Part shown: in pieces, positions 5,970 through 13,689 of the stretch | Numbering within the stretch: position 1 is the stretch's first letter | Layout of the letters: every line of letters begins with the position of its first letter | DNA from: an uncultured Chitinophagaceae bacterium | GTDB taxonomy: Bacteria > Bacteroidota > Bacteroidia > Chitinophagales > Chitinophagaceae | Assembly (NCBI GenBank): GCA_946479005.1 | Contig: CAMLEM010000003.1 | Span: 1 to 18,552 of the forward strand | Direction of reading: 5' to 3' | DNA length: 18,552 nucleotides | The notes under the pieces: generated by a model | The model's database searches: none | Told to the model about the DNA's origin: nothing | The model's input: only the letters and a program-made list of their open reading frames with translations | Position numbers and translations under genes: made by a program

Positions 5970-8288
5970 ATGTCCCTTAGGAAAATTCTATTGTGCATTG
6001 TGGTTTTGATTTCCGTTCCGGGAATGAGCCAGCAGAAATTTTCCATCCACGGAACTGTCAAGTCGGCTCAAACCCGGGAAACCATTATCGGGGCAACAGT
6101 CTCTGTTACGAATTCCAATTACACAACAGCCAGTAATGAATACGGATTTTACTCCCTTACCCTCGAGGCCGGGAATTATGTTCTCACGGTTTCTTCTGCC
6201 GGGATGAAGACCCGGGCATTGGAACTTGCCCTGGACAGCAACATTCAATTGGATATCCTGCTCGAACCAATGGCCCGGGACCTGGATACCGTTGTGCTGA
6301 TCGCGTCATCACCCGGCAGAAGCTTAAGAGCGCCACAGATGAGTGTTGAGAAGCTGAGTATTGAAGAGATCCGCCACATCCCGGTGATCTTTGGAGAAAG
6401 AGATGTGCTGAAGACCCTGCAGCTTCTTCCGGGAGTGAAGCAGGCCAGCGAAGGGAATAGCGGATTTTATGTAAGGGGCGGTGCGTCAGACCAGAACCTG
6501 GTGCTACTGGATGAGGCCCCCGTTTATAATGCTTCCCACCTGTTAGGATTCTTTTCCACTTTCAATTCGGATGCGATCAAGAATGTAACCCTTTACAAAG
6601 GAGGGATGCCTGCTCAATACGGGGGAAGGTTGTCATCGGTAGTGGATATCCGGATGAATGATGGCAATATGAAAGATTTTGGAGTGAGCGGTGGCATCGG
6701 CCTGATCTCCTCCCGGCTGAATGTGGAAGGTCCTGTCGATAAGGAACGCTCGTCCTTCCTGCTGGCGGGCCGCCGGACCTACGCGGATATCTTTCTCAAG
6801 CTTGCCAAAGACAGCGTGCTCCGTGATACCCGGCTTTATTTCTATGACCTGAATACGAAACTGAATTTTATACTGGGAAAGAAGGACAGGATCTTTTTCT
6901 CAGGTTATTTCGGAAGGGATGTATTAAGCCAGGAGGACCTTGCGGGCATTAATTGGGGGAATATCACGGGCACTTTGCGATGGAATCACATATTCAACAC
7001 AAGATTGTTCTCCAACACCTCGCTCATTTTCAGCAATTACGATTATAAGATCAATATCAATACCGAGACCACTGACTTCCGTATTTTTTCACAGATCCGC
7101 GACTGGAACCTGAAATATGAGATGCAGTGGTATGCAAATTCCAGCCATACCGTTTCCGGTGGATTGAATTCGATCTTTCATACCATCAAGCCCGGGGAGA
7201 TATCCACGGTAGGGACGGCCGGAAATTTCCAGCTGGGGCTGCCCGACCGGTATTCATTGGAGAATGCGGCGTATCTCAGTGATACCTGGCGTGTGAATGA
7301 ACGGTGGAGCCTTACCATTGGTTTAAGAACCACCGCTTTTATGGTGCTGGGAAAGGGTGATTTTTATGAGCTGGATGGGGAGGGCCGCGTAACCGATACA
7401 ACAAGTTATGCAAGGGGAGAGATCGTAAAAACCTGGGTGAATGCAGAGCCGAGGGCCGCAGTGAGCTTTTTAATAAATTCCCGTAGTTCGGTGAAAGGAT
7501 CGTACACAAGAAATACGCAGAATCTTCACCTGATCTCCAACACCACTTCACTCTCACCCACGGATAAATGGGTAGCAAGCAGCAATATCATCAAGCCCGA
7601 GATTGCAGACCAGCTCGCTGTGGGCTATTACCAAGACCTTGGGACGATGTATGAATTAAGCGTTGAGAGTTATTATAAATGGATGCAGAACCAGATCGAT
7701 TATCGTAACGGCGCCGAGATCTTTACCAATGATCCCATTGAAACTCAATTGCTGTATGGTATTGGAAGGGCGTACGGGATTGAATTCCTGTTGAGAAAAA
7801 GAAGGGGAAGCCTCACCGGCTGGATCGGGTATACCCTTTCGAAAACCGAGAGGAAGATCAATGGTGTGAATGATGATAAATGGTACAATGCCCGGCAGGA
7901 CCGCACACACGACCTCACTCTGGTAGGGATCCTGCAATTGAACAAGAAGTGGACAGTTTCCGCTACCTGGATCTATTATACCGGTGATGCCGTTACCTAT
8001 CCTGCCGGTAAATACATCATTAACGACCGGGTTTTTTATTATTACACGGACCGGAACAGTTATCGTATGCCGGATTATCACCGGCTAGACCTTGGTGCAA
8101 CCCTGCAATTGAGGAAAAAGAAACGGTTTTCATCGGAGCTCAATTTCAGCATATTCAATGCGTATGGGAGATATAACGCTTACCAGATCGAATTTGAAGA
8201 AAGTGATATTGAACCAGGCAAGACGGTCGCCGTGCAAACCTCGCTTTTCAGCCTGGTACCGTCGATCAGCTATAATTTTAAATTTTGA
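5970..8288 (+). CDS. TonB-dependent receptor with carboxypeptidase-regulatory-like domain
   Basis: A 772-residue outer-membrane transporter. Signal peptide MSLRKILLCIVVLISVPGMS; carboxypeptidase-regulatory-like domain (about 24-98: IHGTVKSAQTRETIIGATVS to NEYGFYSLTLEAGNYVLTVS); TonB plug (about 125-230) with LPGVKQASEGNSGFYVRGG, VLLDEAPVYNASHLLGFFST and GGMPAQYGGRLSSVVDIR; then a large beta-barrel ending in an aromatic residue (SYNFKF). I chose the start at 5970 because it begins a clean signal peptide; the frame is open to 5883 but those residues are not signal-like. It imports an unknown ligand using TonB energy. No SusD homologue follows; the partner is the DUF4249 lipoprotein immediately downstream, a pairing common in Bacteroidota. 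No anti-sigma/ECF sigma pair is visible in the window. Confidence 0.9.
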   Translation: MSLRKILLCIVVLISVPGMSQQKFSIHGTVKSAQTRETIIGATVSVTNSNYTTASNEYGFYSLTLEAGNYVLTVSSAGMKTRALELALDSNIQLDILLEPMARDLDTVVLIASSPGRSLRAPQMSVEKLSIEEIRHIPVIFGERDVLKTLQLLPGVKQASEGNSGFYVRGGASDQNLVLLDEAPVYNASHLLGFFSTFNSDAIKNVTLYKGGMPAQYGGRLSSVVDIRMNDGNMKDFGVSGGIGLISSRLNVEGPVDKERSSFLLAGRRTYADIFLKLAKDSVLRDTRLYFYDLNTKLNFILGKKDRIFFSGYFGRDVLSQEDLAGINWGNITGTLRWNHIFNTRLFSNTSLIFSNYDYKININTETTDFRIFSQIRDWNLKYEMQWYANSSHTVSGGLNSIFHTIKPGEISTVGTAGNFQLGLPDRYSLENAAYLSDTWRVNERWSLTIGLRTTAFMVLGKGDFYELDGEGRVTDTTSYARGEIVKTWVNAEPRAAVSFLINSRSSVKGSYTRNTQNLHLISNTTSLSPTDKWVASSNIIKPEIADQLAVGYYQDLGTMYELSVESYYKWMQNQIDYRNGAEIFTNDPIETQLLYGIGRAYGIEFLLRKRRGSLTGWIGYTLSKTERKINGVNDDKWYNARQDRTHDLTLVGILQLNKKWTVSATWIYYTGDAVTYPAGKYIINDRVFYYYTDRNSYRMPDYHRLDLGATLQLRKKKRFSSELNFSIFNAYGRYNAYQIEFEESDIEPGKTVAVQTSLFSLVPSISYNFKF

Positions 8289-8290
8289 GA

Positions 8291-9085
8291 ATGAGGTTTT
8301 ACAAACCATACCTGTTGATCCTAATCGTTTCACTTGTAGCCTGTGAGAAGGTGATCGAAGTGGATATCCGCGAGGCCGACCGCAAATTTGTTGTTGAAGG
8401 CGTATTGACCAATACGGGAATTTGTGAAGTGAGACTCAGCCGCTCTGTTCATTTCTCGGATCCGAGTGTATTTCCACCTGTTACAGGAGCCCTGGTGATC
8501 ATCAGGGATAATGGAGTAGCCCAGTTAGTGCCAGAGGTAAGCGCAGGCGTTTATGAATTAGCAACCTTCATCGGAACGCCAGGACATATTTACGAGCTGG
8601 AAGTAAGGATCGGCTCACAGGTTTTCACAGCAATGTCAAGAATGATGTCCCCGGTGCCAATGGACACGCTTTACGTTGCCCCGGGTCCTTTCGGCGGATT
8701 CCTCTTCCCACACGTTCAGTACACTGACCCCGCGGGCATTAACAATGCATACCGTTTCATTCAATATAAAAATCGAGTGAAGGACCAGGGTATCTTTTGG
8801 GATAATGATGAATTCACAGATGGCCAGACAAGTCTCCTGCGGCTTGACAATGGAGTGAACCGCGATGATGATCCCCGCGCGATCCATTCGGGGGATACCG
8901 TTGCCGTGGAGCTTCTTTCCCTCGATGATCCCATTTACCGGTTCTGGTCAACCGTTCAATTTGGCGGTGCTGCAGGCTCAGCATTTACTGCTTCACCGGC
9001 AAATCCCATCACGAATATCCAGGGGGGAGCCCTGGGGTACTTCAGCGCGCATAGTGTAACAAGGAGGTCTGTGATCGTACCTTAA
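8291..9085 (+). CDS. DUF4249 domain lipoprotein, partner of the TonB receptor
   Basis: A 264-residue predicted lipoprotein. MRFYKPYLLILIVSLVAC has a lipobox (LVAC, Cys18), indicating lipid anchoring after signal peptidase II cleavage. EKVIEVDIREADRKFVVEGVLTN, the YELEVRIGSQVF strand and the ending GALGYFSAHSVTRRSVIVP are typical of the DUF4249 family. I use the ATG at 8291, 2 nt after the receptor stop; a TTG at 8285 overlapping that stop (TTGA) is possible and would add two residues. The tight spacing indicates an operon with the receptor. By analogy with SusD-type partners it may sit over the barrel mouth and help capture ligand, but that is inference; the family function is unproven. Confidence 0.85.
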   Translation: MRFYKPYLLILIVSLVACEKVIEVDIREADRKFVVEGVLTNTGICEVRLSRSVHFSDPSVFPPVTGALVIIRDNGVAQLVPEVSAGVYELATFIGTPGHIYELEVRIGSQVFTAMSRMMSPVPMDTLYVAPGPFGGFLFPHVQYTDPAGINNAYRFIQYKNRVKDQGIFWDNDEFTDGQTSLLRLDNGVNRDDDPRAIHSGDTVAVELLSLDDPIYRFWSTVQFGGAAGSAFTASPANPITNIQGGALGYFSAHSVTRRSVIVP

Positions 9086-9113
9086 AAAAAGAGGCCGTCG
9101 CAATGACGGCCTC
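9084..9113 (-). terminator. Rho-independent terminator of the metalloprotease gene
   Basis: A perfect 9-bp stem, GAGGCCGTC (9091-9099) and GACGGCCTC (9105-9113), encloses a 5-nt loop. Read on the minus strand it is followed by seven Ts (9090-9084), a textbook intrinsic terminator 44 nt past the metalloprotease stop. A second small hairpin, TCCTTC (9121-9126) with GAAGGA (9132-9137), lies between. In the plus direction there is no T tract, so it would not act as an intrinsic terminator for the DUF4249 gene, whose stop codon abuts it. Confidence 0.85.
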
Positions 9114-9157
9114 CTGGATCTCCTTCGGTAAGAAGGATTATTGCTCTAATAACCGTA

Positions 9158-12100
9158 TCATTCTGCCTTGATCAGCTTGATCCTCTTTCTTTCCAGCCCC
9201 TGGCTGATCTCGAGGATATAAGCGCCTGCCAAATAGCGGTCGCCGAAGCTGAAGATCTCGCGGTTGGGGATGATTCTTTCCTCGATCTTCCTGCCAAACA
9301 TATCGAACACCAGAACACGCAGCTTTTCATTACTGAGATCACTGCCCGCTTCGATGGTGAAATTGTCGCGGGTAGGATTGGGCATCACTTTTACAAAGAG
9401 ACCATCACTGAACGGACTGATCTCGCCCCGGTTCATTGCATTCAGATTATGAGGCACAACTACAGTAGTGGTAGCAGTAGCCACATTACCGCAATCATCT
9501 GTGGACGTGATAGTGATCGTGTAGATCCTGTCACTTCCATTGCCGGCTCTTTCCGCCCTGAGCTGTACGTGGTGATCGTCGATCACAACCCAGTCGGGAG
9601 AGGTATTACCATCACCTATGCCGTTTACCGGTTCGTTGCTTGTAACTGACAACACATTGGTCACCGGGGAGCAATTATCAACGGCTGTGTAGTTGATGGT
9701 CACATTTCTCATTTTATGATTCGGAGGCCAGAGCATATTGGGATCAGCTCCTACATTCGAGATCACGGGCCGGGTGGTATCTCTCACCAGGATGGTCTGG
9801 ATGCCGGAACTGCTGTTGCCGCAATCGTCGGTGAGCGTCCAGGTGCGGGTAATGATCTCTTCACCGATGCAGCTTCCAGGCTCTGTGACATCGCCGAAAG
9901 TAGCATCCAGGGAAGTGTCACAATTATCAGCTTCATCTGTAACATCACCGGTCACTCCCACTGAAGCATCGTGGTCGCAGTTTTCATCCTTATAAATAGT
10001 GATATCTGCCGGTGTGGTAAAGCTGGGTGAAGTGGTATCCGCAATGGTGATCGTTTGCACTTTGATCGTAGTATTTCCACATTCGTCTGTGAGGGTCCAG
10101 GTGCGGGTGATCACTTCTTCTCCCTCGCAACTTCCGGGGTCAACGTCATCCGTGGGGACCGCATTGAGTGTATTGTCGCAGTTGTCGGATTCATCGGTCA
10201 CATCACCGGTGATGGAAGTAGAAGCGTCATAGTCACAATTCGCGTCTTTGTAAATGGTGATATTAGCGGGCGCCGTAAATGTCGGGTTCGTAATATCCCC
10301 CGAGAAGCTCGCATTCGAGATATCAAAGAAGATATTATCGATCGCTTCGATCTTTATCCTTGCGGTTTCTGTGACCACGCAGGGGAAATTCACCTCGTGA
10401 GAGCCGTCGTTAGGTGTGTTTGCGGCCAGCACAGTGGGGAAGGTCAGGCCTCCATCCGTAGACAGGCTGATCTTCACGTTGGCAGCAAGTGTTTCGGAAC
10501 CATTCACACTCCAGGTCACTGTTTGCGGACCCGGGCACCATTCTTCACCACCGTTGGGAGAAGTGACCGCGAACGGCCCGATCTCTCCATCCACCGTTAC
10601 CAACATATCATCGCTTTCATTTTGTCCGTTGCCCGGTGCATTGTCCCTTACTGTGAAACGGAAATTGAGCGTACGTGCTACAGAAGGCAGCACTTCCCAA
10701 TCGTTCCCGTTGGTACCATCCAGGATGCTTGCCAGGATCGGGAATTCGCGGAACTTGTCAAATACAGGGGGCCTTGATCTGAATTCCGGGCCCTTTGTAT
10801 GTGTAGATGTTGGAACCCAGGGGAAGTCTGCGACATCGGTCAGTTTATCCATTTGTTCCCAGGTGTGTGTGATCCCCCCGTTTTCCGGATCAGAACTGGT
10901 TCCTGTCAAACGGAAGGGAGTGGATTTGGGAATGGTATAATCTGAACCCGCATTAGCAGTGGGCGTCTGGTTCGCGATACCGGAAGCATTGCCACAGGCT
11001 TGTCCCTTCAGGTAATCAGTGGCCTGTTGGATACTGATGGCTGCGAAATAGTGGTCGCGAAGCGGAACAACGTGATATTGTACGGGTGGACTTCCGCCGC
11101 CATAACTCATAATGGTGCTTCCGCTTCCGGGTTCCATCTGCGCATTATCGTTATCATCCTGGTGCGTGAATACGTGATTTGCGCCGGCCTGGTGGCCAAA
11201 TTCGTGGGTGAGCATAATTTCAGAGTAAACGCCTGTTGCATCCCAGTTGCCACGGGTAGTGAATCCCCGGGCTTTTGTAGCATCATTACATACACTGCCG
11301 ATTGCGCCCGCGTTTCCGTAGCTGTCCCCGCTGGTGCTGATACGGACCAGGTGGCCGATATCGAAATTTGCGGAACCGATCTCATCAGTGATGGTTGTTT
11401 GTGCCTGGGTGTTGATGGGGTCGGAACCCGGATCACCATCAGGGAAAGGGTCCGTTCCGCTGTCGAGGAAGATAATGTCCTCATTGTTGTCGATCATCAC
11501 CAGCCGGGCCCCGAAGTCCCTTTCGAAGATCGCATTAACCGTTGTCATTTGTTCGGTAAGCTCAACCATTACATCTGCACGGCGGGTGGCGTCAGGGTCT
11601 CCGGGATTTGAATAATCATCGGAGAACATCCAGTTCGCCGCCAATGCCAGGCGATAGATCCTTAGCTTCATATCATCGGCATTTTTTGCAGCGTTCAGGG
11701 TTGCCACCCTGTTGGTGATGGCCTTACCTATGGAACTGCATTCGAAAGCGGGCTCATCAAGGCCTGATTGCAGGCCGATCACGTAAAGATTTTCCTTGCG
11801 CTCGATACGTTCAATGAAACGGATGCCTTTTTCAGTCGTCAGCACTACTCCGCTAAACCCGAATTTGCTATAGGTAAACCGTATCGTGTTGGCAGGGTTC
11901 TGCAGGCTCACGCCTGAATAAGATTTTATCTCAGGAAATTTGGCAGCCAGCCCCGGCTGCATCATCGGAGCTTCCACCACCCGGAATTGTTCCGGCTGGC
12001 CGGTTTCATCGGGGACGGTTAAAATGAAAGAAGATGCTTTTGCCGAAACAGCATTTTCGTTTGGCGCTGTTTGGAGCGCGCTCTTCATAGCGGACTCATT

Positions 12101-12250
12101 CAAAGTGAAGAGTTTGAAATCAGCAGGCCGACTTCGTCCTGCAAAGGGGTTACGCCCCAATGCTGACTCGGACACGGGTGTCCAGTGGTCCTGTGACCAA
12201 CCCGCGATCGCCAACAGCATTGAAAGAAATGTCAGGAAATTCCTTCTCAT
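9158..12250 (-). CDS. Secreted reprolysin-like zinc metalloprotease with HYR repeats and T9SS sorting domain
   Basis: A 1030-residue multidomain exoprotein. Order: signal peptide (1-19, ending GWSQ); a propeptide-like region (about 20-190); a metzincin catalytic domain (about 194-418) with the zinc motif HEFGHQAGANH (349-359, HExxHxxGxxH) and a Met-turn IMSY (M381); a PKD-like region (about 427-555); an Ig-like domain starting FAVTSPNGGEEW (about 560-652); two tandem HYR-type repeats (about 656-742 and 743-828) with conserved CD..., TRTWTLTD and CGN motifs; a WPPNHK-type domain (about 829-933); and a T9SS type A sorting domain (about 951-1030) with VKVMPNPTRDNFTIE and AGAYILEI. It is expected to be exported by Sec, then secreted or surface-attached through T9SS. 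The substrate is unknown. It is a single-gene unit with its own terminator. Confidence 0.92.
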   Translation of the reverse strand: MRRNFLTFLSMLLAIAGWSQDHWTPVSESALGRNPFAGRSRPADFKLFTLNESAMKSALQTAPNENAVSAKASSFILTVPDETGQPEQFRVVEAPMMQPGLAAKFPEIKSYSGVSLQNPANTIRFTYSKFGFSGVVLTTEKGIRFIERIERKENLYVIGLQSGLDEPAFECSSIGKAITNRVATLNAAKNADDMKLRIYRLALAANWMFSDDYSNPGDPDATRRADVMVELTEQMTTVNAIFERDFGARLVMIDNNEDIIFLDSGTDPFPDGDPGSDPINTQAQTTITDEIGSANFDIGHLVRISTSGDSYGNAGAIGSVCNDATKARGFTTRGNWDATGVYSEIMLTHEFGHQAGANHVFTHQDDNDNAQMEPGSGSTIMSYGGGSPPVQYHVVPLRDHYFAAISIQQATDYLKGQACGNASGIANQTPTANAGSDYTIPKSTPFRLTGTSSDPENGGITHTWEQMDKLTDVADFPWVPTSTHTKGPEFRSRPPVFDKFREFPILASILDGTNGNDWEVLPSVARTLNFRFTVRDNAPGNGQNESDDMLVTVDGEIGPFAVTSPNGGEEWCPGPQTVTWSVNGSETLAANVKISLSTDGGLTFPTVLAANTPNDGSHEVNFPCVVTETARIKIEAIDNIFFDISNASFSGDITNPTFTAPANITIYKDANCDYDASTSITGDVTDESDNCDNTLNAVPTDDVDPGSCEGEEVITRTWTLTDECGNTTIKVQTITIADTTSPSFTTPADITIYKDENCDHDASVGVTGDVTDEADNCDTSLDATFGDVTEPGSCIGEEIITRTWTLTDDCGNSSSGIQTILVRDTTRPVISNVGADPNMLWPPNHKMRNVTINYTAVDNCSPVTNVLSVTSNEPVNGIGDGNTSPDWVVIDDHHVQLRAERAGNGSDRIYTITITSTDDCGNVATATTTVVVPHNLNAMNRGEISPFSDGLFVKVMPNPTRDNFTIEAGSDLSNEKLRVLVFDMFGRKIEERIIPNREIFSFGDRYLAGAYILEISQGLERKRIKLIKAE
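9767..10285 (-). repeat. Tandem duplication of an ~86-residue HYR-type domain
   Basis: Residues about 656-742 and 743-828 of the metalloprotease align end to end: APANITIYKDANCDYDAS with TPADITIYKDENCDHDAS, GDVTDESDNCD with GDVTDEADNCD, and ITRTWTLTDECGN with ITRTWTLTDDCGN. The four cysteines per repeat are conserved and probably form disulfides. The two copies have diverged mostly in the middle (NAVPTDDVDPGSCEG versus DATFGDVTEPGSCIG). Confidence 0.8.
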
Positions 12251-12528
12251 AATTTTTGGTTTAATGGTTTACAATAAATGGTTTCCACCCAAAGGAAATG
12301 GCGTCCACGGGGTATGGAATTCCGGGTGCTACTTACCAGGAACCTACGCTAAATGGAGAGACTTCAATGGATATTGTTTCGAGGTGGTTGAGCGATGGGG
12401 CGTCAAAGTAAGAAAAAATTATATTCAACCGTGAGAACGAGATTAAAAATTAGTGAAGGGTGGATTTGAGAAAGCCTGCGGTCGTTTTATTACGTGGCAT
12501 ATCGTTTGACTTTCAGTCTTAAAACATT
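12251..12528. other. Divergent intergenic region (278 bp)
   Basis: This separates the metalloprotease (minus) from the DUF4112 gene (plus) and must hold both promoters. No convincing gene is present; a 56-codon frame at 12264-12434 has no recognisable features. On the minus strand TTACTTTG (12404-12411) differs from the TAnnTTTG -7 consensus at one position, with a TTG at 12426-12428 that is somewhat closer than the usual spacing; if used it gives a leader of about 150 nt. On the plus strand TATCGTTTG (about 12499-12507) is a -7-like box with one extra base. CAGTC (12516-12520) and GACTG (12531-12535) could pair around the DUF4112 ATG. Confidence 0.4.
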
Positions 12529-12975
12529 ATGACTGAGACGCGACAGCTTCGGAACCTGCGCTACCTGGCGAAACTGATGGATGCGCGGTTCCGAATTCCC
12601 GGAACCTCGGTCCGCTTTGGATTTGATGCGCTGATCGGCTTGATTCCGGGATTGGGAGATCTTGCGTCACTGGCGATCTCGGGTTATATTCTTTCCGTTG
12701 CATCTAAAATGGGCGCGAGCCGGAATGTGATGGCCCGTATGATGCTGAACAGCGGGATTGATGCGCTGATCGGCTCGATTCCTGTTCTCGGTGACATTTT
12801 CGATGTGGCGTTCCAGGCCAATCAAAAAAACATCCGGCTGCTTGATCAGCATTTCAATCACGGTCGCTACCGCGGGGGCGCCACAAAAGTGGTGGTTCCG
12901 GTGGTCATTGTTTTACTGGCCCTGTTTGCCGGCCTGTGCTGGTTGATCTATAAGCTGATCGTTTGGATCTTCTGA
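12529..12975 (+). CDS. DUF4112 membrane protein
   Basis: A 148-residue protein. The N-terminal part YLAKLMDARFRIPGTSVRFGFDALIGLIPGLGD and the later IDALIGSIPVLGDIFDVAFQAN are the DUF4112 signature. The motif D-A-L-I-G-x-I-P-x-L-G-D occurs twice (33-44 and 78-89), so the domain contains an internal duplication; both copies are hydrophobic and glycine/proline-broken, consistent with re-entrant membrane hairpins. A basic segment (HGRYRGGATK) precedes one strong transmembrane helix (about 121-146). The function of the family is not known. It is convergent with the DUF937-like gene, with only 10 nt between stop codons, so no intrinsic terminator fits between them. Confidence 0.85.
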   Translation: MTETRQLRNLRYLAKLMDARFRIPGTSVRFGFDALIGLIPGLGDLASLAISGYILSVASKMGASRNVMARMMLNSGIDALIGSIPVLGDIFDVAFQANQKNIRLLDQHFNHGRYRGGATKVVVPVVIVLLALFAGLCWLIYKLIVWIF

Positions 12976-12985
12976 TCGTAGCAGG

Positions 12986-13588
12986 TTAATTCATAAAACC
13001 CCTGATCAGGTCCATCAGGTTGCCATTTTTCTTTTGTTGTTCCTGGGCACCCCCGGCGAATTGTTTGATGATATCAAGCATACCGCCTCCGCCCGAATCA
13101 TTTCCACCGCCACCCCCGGTGAAACGGTTCAACAGGTCGCCAATCCCACCTCCGCTGCCATTATCAGAAAGCCTTGATTTATTTCCGGTGATGGAGCCGA
13201 TTAGGTTCTCCAGGGAAAAATTATTGTCGTTGGGGTCATTGGTCTTATTGATCAGGTTGCTGAGCACATTGGGGATCAGGTTACCGGAAAGACTGTTTGC
13301 CTGGTTGTTATTCATATTATACTTGTTCATCAGCTTGCTGGCAAAATGCCCCATCATCATATTTACAATGGGATTTTGCAGCAATCCTTTTTTTCCGGTA
13401 TTACCACCCTTAAAAAGCTGGAGAAGAGATTCCAGTCCCCCTCCCGCTACCATATTGCGCATCCCGGATGCCACGGTATTCGTCGCTTCCGCTACCACCT
13501 CATTATTATATTCATTGGGAACTTCAGGATTATCTACCACGGTTTCCTGGGCGTTGCCGCGTACCAGGTCAAAGAGTTCTTTAAGCAT
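12986..13588 (-). CDS. DUF937/YidB-like glycine-rich protein
   Basis: A 200-residue protein without signal peptide or membrane helices. It is rich in G, N, L and M, with polar runs (NNNQANSL, DPNDNNFS) and glycine tracts (GSGGG, GGGGGNDSGGGG). Short amphipathic motifs recur: LKELFDLVRG (2-11), LESLLQLFKGG (52-62), LENLIGSITG (126-135), IGDLLNRFTGG (149-159), MLDIIKQFAGG (170-180) and LMDLIRGF (191-198). This resembles DUF937/YidB-type proteins, whose function is poorly known, but the assignment is by pattern only. The start at 13588 is the first Met of the frame and begins the first amphipathic motif. The leader contains a 10-bp inverted repeat. Self-assembly through the repeated helices is an inference. 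Confidence 0.65.
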   Translation of the reverse strand: MLKELFDLVRGNAQETVVDNPEVPNEYNNEVVAEATNTVASGMRNMVAGGGLESLLQLFKGGNTGKKGLLQNPIVNMMMGHFASKLMNKYNMNNNQANSLSGNLIPNVLSNLINKTNDPNDNNFSLENLIGSITGNKSRLSDNGSGGGIGDLLNRFTGGGGGNDSGGGGMLDIIKQFAGGAQEQQKKNGNLMDLIRGFMN

Positions 13589-13590
13589 AA

Positions 13591-13629
13591 AAAGTAATTT
13601 CTCTGAAGTTAGGTTTAAAAAATTACTTT
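13591..13629. repeat. 10-bp perfect inverted repeat in the leader of the DUF937-like gene
   Basis: AAAGTAATTT (13591-13600) and its exact reverse complement AAATTACTTT (13620-13629) are separated by 19 bp, and the near arm lies 2 nt before the start codon. It could be a dyad operator or an mRNA hairpin. A near-match to the -7 consensus on the minus strand (TAATTTTT, 13625-13618) overlaps the distal arm. Confidence 0.6.
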
Positions 13630-13689
13630 CTGACGCTTGTTGAAGTTTCCCAAAAGCCGTCGGTGAAAAAAAACCGGGGGATGCAAGTG

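Noticed and set aside
8285..8290. TTG start for the DUF4249 lipoprotein
   Set aside because: The ATG six bases later starts a normal lipoprotein signal; TTG remains possible but adds nothing to the domain.
10055..10777. 240-codon plus-strand open frame
   Set aside because: It is antisense to the metalloprotease repeats; the composition mirrors the opposite strand.
12264..12434. 56-codon frame in the metalloprotease/DUF4112 spacer as a small gene
   Set aside because: It has no signal peptide, repeat, known motif or ribosome-binding context, and is the tail of a longer frame that is antisense to the metalloprotease.
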